Source: Cacajao melanocephalus
Taxonomy: Eukaryota; Chordata; Mammalia; Primates; Pitheciidae
Length of the DNA: 64,000 nt
Reading direction: 5' to 3'
Assembly (NCBI GenBank): GCA_963573385.1
Contig: CAUYLG010065945.1
Coordinates: forward strand, 1 to 64,000
In this document: piece by piece, positions 12,700 to 28,039 of the stretch
Numbering within the stretch: position 1 is the stretch's first letter
How the letters are laid out: every line of letters starts with the position of its first letter
Made by a program: the position numbers and the translations under genes
Notes under the pieces: model-generated
Told to the model about the DNA's origin: nothing
The model's database searches: none
The model's input: only the letters and a program-made list of their open reading frames with translations

Positions 12700-12960
12700 A
12701 TTCTTAGCTGTGCTGGTCAACACCTACTATGAGCCAGGAACCTGTGCTGGGGCCTAGAGATGCGACTGTGTGACCAATAGTGTCTATCCCAGAGCTTCCA
12801 ATCTAGTGAAGAATGTGGATGCAGAAATGGGGTAATTTGGTATTTTATGAGTAAATGAAAGGATGTTATGAGAAAACAGAAAGAGGACACCTCATGCAGG
12901 CTTGGTGGAAGTGACGCCCAAGCTGAAAGCATAAGAATGGGGAGGCTAGAAGACTAAAGA
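12700..12960 (-). mobile_element. L2 LINE 3' part, first segment
   Basis: Read on the minus strand this is the L2 3' UTR. In plus order: acacctactatgagccagg, cagagcttccaatctagtg, ggtggaagtgacgcccaagc. It continues at 13388 after an Alu insertion. Confidence 0.75.
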
Positions 12961-12962
12961 GA

Positions 12963-13880
<918 letters not shown>

Positions 13881-13883
13881 TTT

Positions 13884-14190
13884 GTGTTGAACGGTGTTCT
13901 CCTCGTGTTTCTATGTTGGAGTCCTAGCCAGCCATGTCCTTAGAATGCAGGGAAGTTCAGACACAGACCCGGACAGAGGAAAGATGTGAAGACCCAGGGA
14001 GAAGACGTCCATCTACCAGCCAGGGAGAGAGAGGCCTGGAAGGGATCCTTCCAGTGTGACGCTTGGAAGGAACCAACCCTGCAAAACCTTGCTTTTGCAT
14101 TTCTTGCTTCCAGAACTGTGAGACCGTACATTTCTATCACTGAAGCCACCAGGTCTCTGGAACAGAAACAAAGAGCTGAAACACACAGAT
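13884..14190 (+). mobile_element. MLT1-type MaLR LTR, internally deleted
   Basis: Begins tttgtgttgaacggtgttct (LTR start), then an interior region with gaaggaaccaaccctgc and gcttccagaactgtgagacc, then a degenerate end tgaagccaccaggtctctgg. The usual middle of the LTR is shortened. Confidence 0.8.
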
Positions 14191-14349
14191 GTATATGATG
14201 ATAATGTAATTTTTAACATGTTGGCTTTGGGTGCCTGTGTGATCTCCAAAGAGAGAGGTACAGTGAGCAGTTGGGTGGTCCAGGCTTGGGAGAGAGAGCG
14301 GGCCGTGGAGTTTCTGACCGGGGAGTCCCCTGCACGTAACTCACCAAGG

Positions 14350-14500
14350 GGAAATGTGCAGGGCTTAAAACCTGGGTGATGAGTTGACAGGTGCAGCAAA
14401 CCACTGTGGCACATGTATACCTACATAACAAACCTGCACATTCTGAGCATGTATCCTGGAACTTAAAGTAAAATTTAAAAAAATTAAAATTAAAAAACAT
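14350..14500 (+). mobile_element. L1 LINE 3' end
   Basis: gatgagttgacaggtgcagc, caaaccactgtggcacatgt, aacctgcacattctgagcat and aacttaaagtaaaa lead into an A-rich tail. Only about 150 bp remain of the element. Confidence 0.9.
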
Positions 14501-16801
14501 GCAAGGGAGATGACCTGAGAGAGAACACTACTGTAACTTTGGTATCGGACACTTTCTTCACATATGAAACAGACGAAAAAGCCTGGTTATGCATTGCTTT
14601 AGAATATTTCCTTGTGGGTACTAGTAAGACCAGCGTATCCATAGAATGGCCGACCACCCAGAGGCCAGCTTTGGCCAAAAAATGGCCCCTTCGAGATGGC
14701 CCTAGATCATACTGGGGGATTCTGACTCATACAAAACTTAAGAGCAACAATATCTAGAACCCAAACACCAGTTTATTCATGTATCAGGAGAAATCGAACT
14801 GGCAGGTAGAACAGAGACACATGTCTGTCTAACCAGCCTCTTCTGTCACTTACAGAACAGCTACAGAAGGAAGCAAATCATCAGAAGGTTGTTTGGTGCA
14901 CATGCAATCAGAACAAGGGAGTCAATAGTGTGCATTTGTAATGAGACCAGGCTGCAATAGCCTGATGTCGTACTCCCCACAATCGGGTGGGGATTGCCAG
15001 GTGGACTGTACATCCCTCCGTCCCATCAGCTGTCAGCTGGCTGCCCTCTGCCCTGGACAGTGCATGGAAGCGGGGCCAAATCTCATCTAAAAGAATTTCC
15101 TTTTGCTATTTGTACTGTTTCCATAGATGACCCACTCCATGTAAATGAAGGCCCAGTTTCCCTTGGGAATATTAATCTGTTCAATCAGATGGAAGACTTT
15201 TCTTGCCACCCTAGGACCTCTTGCCTTCTTTGAAACAATTTCGTCTCTGCTTTAATCCCTTAGGTGTTGATTTTAAAGTTTCTCTTCCTTCATTTTCACA
15301 TTCTTGGCCATGGGGTTGGGACTGAGGGTTGGGGATGAGATTTCACTGTACTTCTCATTTATATTTTATAAATTTAATATGTTCAAAGAGATGATTTTAA
15401 TAGTGATGCTTTCAGGCTAAATGTTTTTCAGTGATGTTTTGTGTTAATTTGTAAAATATTATTAACTTACTGCCATCTGGTTTATATGTATTCTTTCACT
15501 TTTCCTGCAAATTCTAACAAGAATGTCAGGCTTCTTTGCAGTCGGGTGACTCTCTTACTATGGGGAACACTTGGTTCTTTAGAGTTCAGTTGATGTGCAT
15601 CATGATGAGAGCAGGCCGAGCACATTTACTGAAGATTTGCCTTTGTAGCTTTGAGCTGCCCTCTTGGATATTTTCCTTCTACTTTATTAACTAGGTGAAC
15701 AACAGCTTCCTCTGGACCTGCTTTATATCAGCTGCAAGTTAGACTTACCAAAAAAAGTTGACAAAACTTGAGGCCTATGTCCCCATAGCTTCAGGCCAGT
15801 GAAATGAAATTAGTCAATTCTCTCCTCTTAACACAGTCTGTCACCAAAATTCATATGCTTCAAGGAGATAAATGGGAGTCTCTTTTAAGCTTCCTCTTAT
15901 CTTTCGCTGCTTTGGGATTGGAATCTAGGTGGGGCCCTGAATGGTTAAAACTTACAGTTGAAATTTTATACACATAGGCTGGTTTGCCAGATGCTAACAC
16001 TTCGAAACTCTTTACAGGAAAAAAAAAATCAAAATTTAATCAAGGTGCAAACAATTTTGACCATCCAAGATGCTTCCCTGGTAAATAGATTAACTGGCCT
16101 TTTAATTGGCTGGGAGCAAAGTCCTTCTCCCTAGTCTGAGTAGGAGCATGAATGAGGGAAGAAAGACAAAGTGAAAGAAAACACAGCTGTGCTCTCACAG
16201 GGACCCCCCTTTGGTGGGGAGGTGGACACATACACAGGTCACTGTGGCAGGTGTTCTAGGAAAGCTACAAAGTGCTGCAGAAGAACGAGGATAGCAGAGA
16301 GATCTTGGAGCACAGAGGCAGATCCGCAGGTGTGTGCAACACTTTTAGAAACAAAGACCTTGTTTCTTTGAGACATCCCTCAGAAACTGGGCTATTTTCT
16401 TGGCGTTGGCTTTCTGCACACTTTCATTTTTTCTTTTGGCAGGGAAGAGACAGATTTGAAAGAGGCGCTAGTTCTCTCCATCAAATGGGGTGAAGCAGCC
16501 CTGTCCTATCTTTGAGATGCACAGGACTTCTCCCCTGAGAAGAGCAGTGGACTAATGCATGCCCCTTTTCAAAGGAAGCGATTTGAGGGAGTGCAGGGCA
16601 AAATTCCCTGTTCCAGATGATCCATTTTAGAGAAAAGTCTCCTAAAATCTTTTCAGTTAGTTGATTAGCAGGAAAGAGTTAATAAGGGTAGAGAAATGGA
16701 GCATCTATCCCACAGTGCCCATAGGTTGCAGAGGGGAGTCCAACAACAGGGAGGTGTGGGGTTGCTAGAATTTCCTCTTCTAGCCATAGATTGCATTTGG
16801 C
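14501..16801. other. Unassigned DNA
   Basis: 2.3 kb without a recognisable transposon or gene. Short frames at 14539-14757 and 14994-15233 (plus strand) are open but lack any family signature. 15240-15560 is AT-rich single-copy sequence. Confidence 0.45.
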
Positions 16802-16819
16802 GCTCTCTCGCTCGCTCTG

Positions 16820-16850
<31 letters not shown>

Positions 16851-16855
16851 TTCTC
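16802..16855. repeat. (CT)n microsatellite
   Basis: CT-rich tract with interruptions, directly at the tail side of a minus-strand Alu and probably derived from it. The left part carries several CpGs (ctctcgctcgctctg). Confidence 0.93.
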
Positions 16856-17452
<597 letters not shown>

Positions 17453-17766
17453 GTTTTGTTGTTGCTGTTGTTTCTGAGACAGAGTCTCACTCTGTTGCCC
17501 AGGCTGGAGTGCAGTGGTGCAACCTCAGCTCACTGCAACTTCTGACTCCCAGATTCAAACAATTCTCATGCCTCAGTCTCCAGAGTAGCTGGGAATATGC
17601 CAGGCTAATTTTTGTATTTTTAGTAGAGACTGGGTTTTACCATGTTGGCTAGGCTGGTCTCAAACTCCTGACCTCAGGTGATCTGCCCACCCTCAGGTGA
17701 GCTGCCCACCCTCAGGTGAGCCTCCCAAAGTACTGGGATTACAGGCATGAGGCACCACGCCTGGCC
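17453..17766 (-). mobile_element. Alu with internal 19-bp tandem repeat
   Basis: Minus-strand Alu with a T/G-rich tail. At 17673-17720 the unit ctcaggtgatctgcccacc occurs at 17673-17691, again at 17692-17710 with one change, and a third partial copy follows to 17720. A normal Alu has one copy. Confidence 0.95.
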
Positions 17767-19560
<1,794 letters not shown>

Positions 19561-20022
19561 CTGCTCCTCAATCCAACCAATATAGTAGGGTTACTGCTCC
19601 TCAATCCAGTCAATATGGTAGAGTTCCTGCTCCTCAATCCAGTCAATATGGTAGGATTCCTGCTCCTCAATCCAGTCAATATGGTAGGGTTCCTGCTCCT
19701 CAATCCAGCCAATATGGTAGGATTCCTGCTCCTCAATCCAGTCAATATGGTAGGGTTTCTGCTCCTCAATCCAGTCAATATGGTAGGGTTCCTGTTCCTC
19801 AATCCAGTCAGTATGGTAGGGTTCCTGCTCTTCAATCCAGTCAATATGGTAGGGTTTCTGCTCCTCAATCCAGTCAATATGGTAAGGTTTCTGCTCCTCA
19901 ATCCAGCCAATATGGTAGGGTTCCTGCTTTTCAATCCAGTCAATATGGTAAGGTTTCTGATCCTCAATCCAGTCAATATGGTAGTGTTCTACTCTTCACT
20001 CCAATCAATACAGTAGAGTTCC
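19561..20022 (+). repeat. 33-bp minisatellite, 14 units
   Basis: The unit is a 33-mer starting ctgctcctcaatccagtcaa and ending tatggtagggttc. Thirteen full periods run from 19561, then a 14th unit after one 1-bp loss. Inner units differ by one to three bases, while units 1 and 14 are the most diverged, as in a homogenising tandem array. Because 33 is a multiple of three, both strands stay open: 216 codons plus (19366-20016) and 147 codons minus (19533-19976). The plus frame opens with GTG and has its first ATG only inside the array; the minus frame has no ATG, so I do not call a gene. Confidence 0.97.
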
Positions 20023-20030
20023 CGCTCTGT

Positions 20031-21339
20031 GATAGCACCTGCCTCTGAGCTGTGGGAGCTACCCACACACCCATACACACACATACACATACACGCAACT
20101 CAGCCAACTCCTCTGGTTGCCTCTCGTGTGCCAGGACTGCCAAGCCTCCACCCAGGCACCCCTTTTCTACTGGTCCTCTACTGAATGACTCTGGTCTCTG
20201 ACACTCCCATTGCCACACTGAGATCAGTGAATTTAAGAGTCACTTACTGCAGAATCAGAAGGCTTTCAGGATAAGCGAATTTCCTCTAATTGGTGGGATT
20301 TCAGAGAGTATGGCAATGTGAAGAATTTCATGTAGAAGGACCCACATACAAAAAATTTCAATTCTTGGCCTCAAGGTGGGGGATAGAGATGGAGTCATCT
20401 TGGCACCCCCTTTGGGCAGGGAGGGAGGTGACTAATGGTGAGCATGACCTCCCTAAAAGTCAAACTCGCCTCCTCTGACCACAAAGTGCTTACAGGAGTT
20501 TATGTTGACAACCAATTTTATTTTTGAATGAGTGTGACAAATTAGCAATATTGCCACCAAATAAAGCCAAAGTGTTTCCCGAAGTGGGGGCCATATAAAC
20601 AAGGTACTTTGAGGCTGGACTTGGTGGAGGTCAGGACTCACACTGACCACTGACTTGGTGTTTGGGGGTCCCTTTGAGTACGGTGGTACATTGCAGTTCA
20701 TCAGTGCTGAACAGTTTTATCATTTAGAAGGACAAGGGCAAATGGATGCTAGTCACTAGAACATAAGTTCTGGAATGACAGCAGAGGACAGCCCAGACCT
20801 AGGCTTCTCAGGACCATGTGGTCCTGACCATTTCACGCCAGTAGACAGCCTGGCGTGAAAACTGCTCTATCACTTCACAGATAGGCTCTAGAATGCCATT
20901 CGCAATAGATAGGGAGACATACATTCCGGGAATGTCCACCCTCTTCTCTCATCTTGAATTAGGGGAAAATGTACTTTCATCACTCTAAATAGCAGGTACT
21001 TCAGGGTTTCAGGCAGGACTAGCATAGCTTGCAATTAAACATCTGAAAAAAAACAGATCTTGACGAAAAACATCATTTCTCCTCCCTATCGGCAGACTGT
21101 GTTCCCTAAATGAGTCTGGAGTCTGGACTGAGGATGCACACAGGCACCCCCAACTTTCCCCTGGGCACTTCTAAAGTTCCCCAGTCCCCTCTCTGAAGGT
21201 GTTTCATGGGGCTCAGCTGTCTCTGTGGACTCTCATGTCTTGAAAAATGAAACAGTCCTTGGGAACAGTCAGGATCACACCGAGCAGTGCAATTCGGAGA
21301 AAAAGCAACAGTTTGTAGTGTCAGACATGATGGAATTTG
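20031..21339. other. Unassigned DNA with twin hairpins
   Basis: No gene or transposon recognised. A CA-rich patch lies at 20066-20094. Two adjacent perfect inverted repeats lie at 20810-20860 (separate entry). Confidence 0.5.
20810..20860. repeat. Two adjacent inverted repeats
   Basis: First hairpin 20810-20825: arms aggacca/tggtcct around a 2-nt loop. Second 20831-20860: arms tttcacgcca/tggcgtgaaa, ten perfect pairs around a 10-nt loop. Only five bases separate them. No T-run or known small RNA sequence is attached. Confidence 0.85.
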
Positions 21340-21505
21340 AAGTCAGCTTCCACCTTGTACCAGACCTCAGAGAGCTGCCTGGCCATCTCCAAGCACAGTT
21401 CCCTCATTTTTGAATAGGAAGAGTAATATTACTTTGCAAATTTATGGTGGTAGACAAATATGCTGGCATAAAGTAGGTGCTCAGTGAATATTTGTGGGAG
21501 GTTGT
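21340..21505 (+). repeat. MIR SINE
   Basis: Plus-strand MIR with an eroded core (cagttccctcatttttgaat) and a clear 3' end: ctggcataaagtaggtgctc then agtgaatatttgtgg. An L2 3' end is the alternative. Confidence 0.6.
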
Positions 21506-21890
21506 GGATTAGCAAATTTTATACGTCAGTCCCGACATAGGTTCCTGAATACCCAGGTCCTTATTAAAGGGGCAGAGGGGACAGAAAGAGTGTCCTCCAA
21601 CAGAGAATGATTATCCCTTAAGATGGGGATTCTGAGACTCAAGATGCCTGTGGTCTCAAAGGGAGCCCATCCTAGTGCTCAGAAAATGCAAAACAGAATG
21701 GAAGCACTGGCTTTTAGAGGTCTTTGTTGTTGTGTTTCTATCTCTCTTTGTTAAGCAAATTGAGCCTGGCAAATCTGGCTTTCTCAAGGGTATCCCTTTC
21801 CCTTGCCTTCCTCTCACTTCCTATGTTCCCAGCCCCTCCTCTTATCCTCTTCTTACTATGGTTAGTGGCTCTAGAGCTAAGACACATCTG
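21506..21890. other. Unassigned DNA
   Basis: Nothing recognised. Overlapping short plus-strand frames run into the following Alu. Confidence 0.5.
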
Positions 21891-22171
21891 TTTTTTTGAG
21901 ATGAAGTCTGGATCTTGTCACCCAGGCTGGAGTGCAGTGACGCAATCTTGGCTCACTACAACCTCTGCCTCCCTGGTTCAAGCAACTCAGCCTCTTGAGT
22001 AGCTGGGATTACAGATACCCACCACTATGCTTGGCTAATTTTTGTATTTTCGGTAGAGACTGGGTTTCTCCATGTTGATCAGGCTGGTCTCAATCTCCTG
22101 ACCTCAGGTGATCCACCAGCCTGGGCCTCCCAAAGTGCTGAGTTTACAGGCATAAGCCGCCTCGCCCGGCC
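21891..22171 (-). mobile_element. Alu (S-like), minus strand
   Basis: From a 7-T tail and gagatgaagtctggatcttg to the 5' end cctcgcccggcc, which keeps two CpGs. A few bases are missing near caagcaactcagcctc. Confidence 0.95.
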
Positions 22172-22189
22172 GCTAATATACATCTTAAT

Positions 22190-22312
22190 GCAACCCTGTG
22201 ACCTCTCGCGATTTAAGCGAATCACATGAGATGACATGAGATTGTAAATATAAAGAACTCCATAAACTGTAAAGTCTTATACAAATGTAAGCGATTATGA
22301 TGATTTTCATGT
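22190..22312 (+). repeat. MIR SINE 3' part
   Basis: gatgacatgagattgtaaat, cataaactgtaaagtctta and acaaatgtaagcgattatga match the MIR 3' half. The 5' half was presumably lost at the Alu insertion. Confidence 0.75.
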
Positions 22313-22495
22313 AACTGTGACTGATAGCTAGTGGGTTAATCCGAAGGATGATACCTCAGCTGTTTTGAGTTCTAATCTGTGGCAGAGAATGAGCATTTAA
22401 ACAACTACGCCCACTAGGTGAAAGAAGGAATTAGTCCAACTCCTCAGTTACATTCTCTGCTGGTTTGAATGGGCATATGGATAAGAAGGAAATCA

Positions 22496-22968
22496 GTGTG
22501 TATAATCTTTAGGAAAATCTTCAACTGTATTTCATACCAATTTAAACAAACTGAATCTTGATAGAATTGGGAAGTGTCTGGATACAGATTGCAAAAGAAC
22601 AGAGAAGAAATAGGCTGTGCACCGTGGCTCACACCTGTAATCCCAGCACTTTGGGAGGTCCAGGAGCGCAGATCACTTGAGGTCAGGAGTTTGAGACCAG
22701 CCTGGCCAACATGATGAAACCCTGTCTCTACTAAAAATACAAAAATTAGCCAGGTGTGGTGGTGCATGCCTGTAATCCCAGCTACTGAGGAGGCTGAGAT
22801 GAGGATTGCTTGAACCCAGGAGGTGGAGGTTGCAGTGAGCTGAGACTGTGCCACTGCACTCCATCCTAAATGACAGAGTGAGACTCTGTCTCAAAGTAAA
22901 AAAAGAAAAAAAAAGAAGAGAGTAGAAGTAAATGATCACTATGTTGGTGGAGACCCTGCCAGCCTACA
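22496..22968 (+). repeat. Local duplication copy 1, split by an Alu
   Basis: 22496-22612 and 22915-22968 together match 24066-24215 at roughly 88-90% by eye, starting gtgtgtataatctttagga and ending near agcctaca. An Alu sits in the middle. The matching copy lacks it. I do not recognise the unit as a named interspersed repeat. Confidence 0.9.
22613..22914 (+). mobile_element. Alu (S-like) inside duplication copy 1
   Basis: Full-length, from ggctgtgcaccgtggctcac to a G-interrupted A tail. Flanks agaacagagaagaaat and agaagagagtagaag form an imperfect target duplication. The empty site is preserved at about 24170-24183. Confidence 0.96.
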
Positions 22969-23119
22969 CAGCACCTGTGTGAGAATTTTCAAAAGGTAGT
23001 CTTTGCTATGGTGGAAAGAGACCTGTCTGGGTGTGGGGGTGTAGGTTGCAGAGAGCCAGCTGGATTTCAGCCCCAATGCCCTTCGACTAGGCCACCACCT
23101 CCTGACCCTGCTGGGTGGT

Positions 23120-23481
23120 TGTATTAGTTTGTTTTAATGCTGCTGATGAAGACATAATCAAGACTGGGTAATTTGTACAGAAAAGGATGTTTAGTGGACT
23201 CACAGTTCCACACTGCTGGGGAGGCCTCACAATCATGGTGGAAGGTGAAAGGCACGTCTTTCATGGTGGCAGACAAGAGAGAATAAAACCCGAGTGAAAG
23301 GGGTTTCCCCTTATATAACCATCACCCCTCGTGCGACCTACTGACTACCCTGAGAACACTGTGGAGGAAACTGCCCCCATGATTCAGTGATTTTCCACTG
23401 GGTCCCTTCCTCAGCATGTGGGAATTATGGGAGCTACAATTCAAGATGAGATTTGGGTGGGGACACAGCTAAACCCTACCA
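23120..23481 (-). mobile_element. MST-type MaLR solo LTR
   Basis: Plus-strand order tgtattagtttg ... aagactgggtaatttgta ... aaaccctacca marks the complete LTR on the minus strand. Exact 5-bp duplication gtggt lies at 23115-23119 and 23482-23486. The interior carries the 'gagagaataaaacccgag / aaaggggtttccccttata' variant. Confidence 0.94.
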
Positions 23482-23543
23482 GTGGTCCAAAGCAGAAATC
23501 ATGGGCTCCCCTAGGGATCAGTGTTTGTGATGGTTTTATTTGA

Positions 23544-23880
<337 letters not shown>

Positions 23881-24065
23881 AAGTGTGCATATCCCCTATT
23901 TGGAAACATTTTGTATGGTAAAATGTTTAAACCAAAAAGATATCTGAATCAAATATAGTAACAGAAAAGATGGCTCTTGAGTAAGTCACATGGAGGCCAT
24001 GCCCCCCTGTCCACTGACTGATTGTCAGGCGGACTTCCCAGCACGTTCCCTTGTCCTCAGGATTG

Positions 24066-24215
24066 GTGTGTATAATCTTTAGGAAAATCTTCAACTGCAT
24101 TTCAGACCAACTTAAACAAACTGAATCATTATGGAATTGGGAAGTGTTTAGCTATAGACTGCAAAAGAAGAGAGTAGAAATGATCGCTATTCTAGTGGAG
24201 ACCCTCCTAGCCTAC
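24066..24215 (+). repeat. Local duplication copy 2 (Alu-free)
   Basis: Same orientation as the copy at 22496, about 1.57 kb downstream. It reads straight through the position where copy 1 holds an Alu. A 65-codon plus frame across it is interrupted in copy 1, which argues against coding function. Confidence 0.9.
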
Positions 24216-24519
24216 ATGCCATGTTGCAGGCACATGATAGAGACTTAGGAAATATACATCAGAAAACTAAGAGGAAGCATGGGAAGTTGGAAAAAAGGAG
24301 AAAAACAAAGAAAGGTTCTGGAGACAAAGACTTACACGATTTGGTTCCCGTCTTGAGAATCTGAAAATCGTTGGCGAATGGGGGGCTGAGGCAAGACTGG
24401 CAATTTACATCCTCTTTTGAAGACATAGCCTCTTCTAGTAACCAAGGATAGTTTAGACAAAATCAAGTCTCTTGCACTTTTTAAAATATTAAAAAAATTT
24501 TTTTTAATATATTTTCTTT

Positions 24520-24641
24520 ATTTTTAGATATGGAGTTCCACCATGTTGGTCAGGCTGGTCTTGAACTCCTGAGCTCAAGTGATCCACACTCCTCAGCCTC
24601 CCAAAGTGCTGAGATTACAGGCGTGAGCCACTGCACCTGGC
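24520..24641 (-). mobile_element. Alu left arm fragment, minus strand
   Basis: Holds the left monomer only, from gatatggagttccaccatgt to gagccactgcacctggcc. An AT-rich stretch of about 40 bp sits at the truncated end. Confidence 0.92.
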
Positions 24642-24999
24642 CTTCTCTTCCACTTTTGAGCAAATACAGCTCTTGTACCTACTAGAAGTGCAGCTGTGAT
24701 TCCTGTTAATTTACCTTGAAAGTATAAAGAAACCAAGAAAGAGCCCTAAACTGTTGGGATGCTTAGAGAGGAGAGAAAATGGAATGGAGATTGAACTGGT
24801 TGGAAGTCAGTTCAATCAGGAATGGTGAGGTTAGGGTCAGTCACATTTATTCAGTAAATTTCAGACCCCGGGAGGGAATTTTGGAATAATCACAGTTTAT
24901 GCAAAGCTGGTGGGGTTTCGAACACCCAGACATAGAGTTCCTGTCCAAAAGCAGCACAGTGTGGCCTTAGGTGCCACTTCAGAAAGTGTGGTTGATCTT
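24642..24999. other. Unassigned DNA
   Basis: No feature recognised. Confidence 0.5.
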
Positions 25000-25002
25000 C
25001 TT

Positions 25003-25200
25003 TATATATATATATATATAAATTTTATTGTGTTTTAGGTTTTGGGGTACATGTGAAGAACATGCAAGATTGTTGCATAGGTACATACATGGCAATGTGG
25101 TTTGCTGCCTTCCTCCCCATCATCTGTATCTGGCATTTCTCCCCATGTTATCCCTCCCCAACTCCCCACCGGAACTTCTTTCCCCAGTGGAGATTGCAAT
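25003..25200 (-). mobile_element. L1 LINE 3' end, minus strand
   Basis: A (TA)n tract at 25003-25020 and aattttattgtgttttagg start the reversed 3' terminus. ggggtacatgtgaagaacat, gttgcataggtacatacatg, gcaatgtggtttgctgcc and tatccctccccaactccc follow. Truncated after about 180 bp. Confidence 0.92.
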
Positions 25201-25589
25201 CTCAGCTCAGAGGATTTTCAAGAAGAAAACAAAGTGGGTTTTTTATTCCTTCCAAGAAGAAAATTGAAGGGACTGAGCAGGGTAGTAAGATTACCCCCAC
25301 TTCGACACGCAGGGCAGCTCTGAAACAAGGACAGTAGCAAGGAGACTCCCATGACAAAGTTCTCAAAAAGTGTGAAATGGTTAATTTCATGGTAGGCTTT
25401 CCTCGTTCTTGGGTTAAACTTGGTGAGTGTACTGACTGATTAGTTAATGTAGACCTTTGCTCATCTGCTGGCACTATTCTCTCTAGGTTTCCCCAAGATC
25501 CTAAAATAGAACTTCTAAGAAAAGCTTTCAAAATGAGTGGGAGAAACAGCTGAACACCTTGCCACTGTATTCTGCAGGGAATTGTGTCA
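25201..25589. other. Unassigned DNA
   Basis: No transposon recognised. A 131-codon frame is open on the minus strand to 25597, without a family signature or coding texture I can defend. Confidence 0.45.
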
Positions 25590-26720
25590 TTACACACAAT
25601 TTTATTAAATTTGCTTTTCCCCCGATTCCTTAATGTTATTTTGCTCTGAGAGAGAGAGAGAGAGCCTGAAAAGTGTAAAATTACTTTTATTTTAGGTTAT
25701 GAAGTTTAAAATTACAGTAAAAAAGAAAGCTGTTCTTTAATGCTTTGGCAAAGATTAGGCATTCTACAGTCCTAATAATTATATTTGGGTGTTCAATTAA
25801 CTTTTTAACAATGCCTTGCAATTCAAGTAGCAGATGACAAAGAAACCAAATTGCACACGTTATTTCATTTTTTATGAGTAAGAAATATTGGGTCCCTTCA
25901 AACTCGAGTGGTACATATTGATGGCTTTAATTATTTTAGGGCCTGGTTTGTTTTTCGCCGAACTGTACACATGGAATTTAAAATAATTTTGGAGCCACTG
26001 GAATATATTTATTTTCCACGGCTTTTTCGTTAAGACCATGGCTTTTTGTCAAGACCGTGGCTTCTCGAGTTGATGGTATCTACCTTTTCCCAGCTTAACT
26101 GGCTGCTCTCATGCCATGTCAACAGTCCAACTGTTGGTGTTTTAAATTTTTATGTGTTTTGTCTTTAATCTAATCTGATTAAGTGACCCAGTTCATCAAG
26201 CTTGCTCTAATTCAGCCTCAATAATAAGTTGCAAATAGTAATTCAACCTCTCCACTGAAACCTGGAACAATGTTTCTTTTTGGCCCATGCCTGTTAGAGT
26301 TATTGGTGCAATTCACTCCTATAGATGATGATGTTAAAGTGTAAATTAGCAGGAGGCTTTATGTAGGTAGTTCTTTGTTTACATGTAGGCACAATACAAA
26401 GCAAGTTTTTAAAAATCACAGTTAGCTTATTTCCTTTCTATATTTTGCAGAATGCTACAATTTTTGTTCTGCCCATGAGGTGCCATGATGGTAGACTTCT
26501 AGGCATATGGGAAATATATCAAGCACAAGATTATCTATGGACAATAGGACTATAAACATTCAAAGCTGAGTAGGCATTAATTGAGGATCTAGAGTTTTTA
26601 CCTAAAAAACTCATAATTTTTAGAAAAATATCACAGAAATAGAGATCTATGGAAATAATACTGTACAAGATAATGTATATTAAGTACTAAGGTATAAATA
26701 TTTTAGGTTCAAATGAGACA
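25590..26720. promoter_or_regulatory. Repeat-free block, candidate enhancer
   Basis: A 1.1-kb stretch with no recognised transposon, AT-rich but with isolated CpGs kept. Motif cores include tcctaataattatattt, gctttaattattttagg, tctaatctgattaagtg (homeodomain), ttctttgtttacatg (forkhead) and aacaatgtttc (SOX). It includes a (GA)n run at 25647-25664 and a degenerate three-copy 20-mer at 26016-26069. Confidence 0.45.
26016..26069 (+). repeat. Three degenerate ~20-bp tandem units
   Basis: ccacggctttttcgttaaga (26016-26035), ccatggctttttgtcaaga (26036-26054) and ccgtggcttctcgag (26055-26069) follow one another in the same orientation. Confidence 0.8.
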
Positions 26721-26729
26721 GGTTATAGG

Positions 26730-26880
26730 ACATTAGAACTTGCCAGAACTTTAAACTCACTCCTTTATTTTCCAGAGAGGAAACTGAGGTTCAGAGAGGT
26801 TAAGTTACTTGTCTAAGGTCATTCAGCTTGTATGTGGCAGAGTCAAAGCTAGATCCAGTGTCAACCAACTCCCATCCTAG
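26730..26880 (-). repeat. MIR SINE
   Basis: Minus-strand core is well kept: ccagagaggaaactgaggtt, cagagaggttaagttacttg, tctaaggtcattcagcttgt, then an eroded 5' arm. Confidence 0.88.
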
Positions 26881-27021
26881 GACTTCATGCAGCACGACTG
26901 CCCAGACATGGGATGTGGTTTGAGGTTTGCAGAACTGCATTCAGGGCCTCCAGGTAGAGTTCTGCAGCCTGGGTTCTATAAGTCTCCAGGAGGTGTCATT
27001 TCCAAGGATTCTGATGACCAA

Positions 27022-27837
<816 letters not shown>

Positions 27838-28039
27838 CCACCCCTTGTGGGGAGACTCTCCAATTGAAGGTGGGATTTATACAGATAGAGAACATGATGG
27901 GCAGGTGTGCTGCCATGCTTTACCTCCCTCTGGCTCTGCTGTTCTCTGGGGTGGTTTTGTTTGTGTAGATCATCCTAGCCGGGGATAACCTGAGGGATGA
28001 TCTAGTCCCATCAGGGTTGGTCACTTTGAGAATCTTTGG

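Noticed and set aside
16802..16855. CpG island at the CT tract
   Set aside because: Only a few CpGs within a simple repeat; far too short.
19561..20022. CRISPR-like array
   Set aside because: The units are directly contiguous with no unique spacers, and the genome is primate.
25202..25597. 131-codon minus-strand frame
   Set aside because: No recognisable domain; lies in mixed unassigned DNA next to an L1 end.
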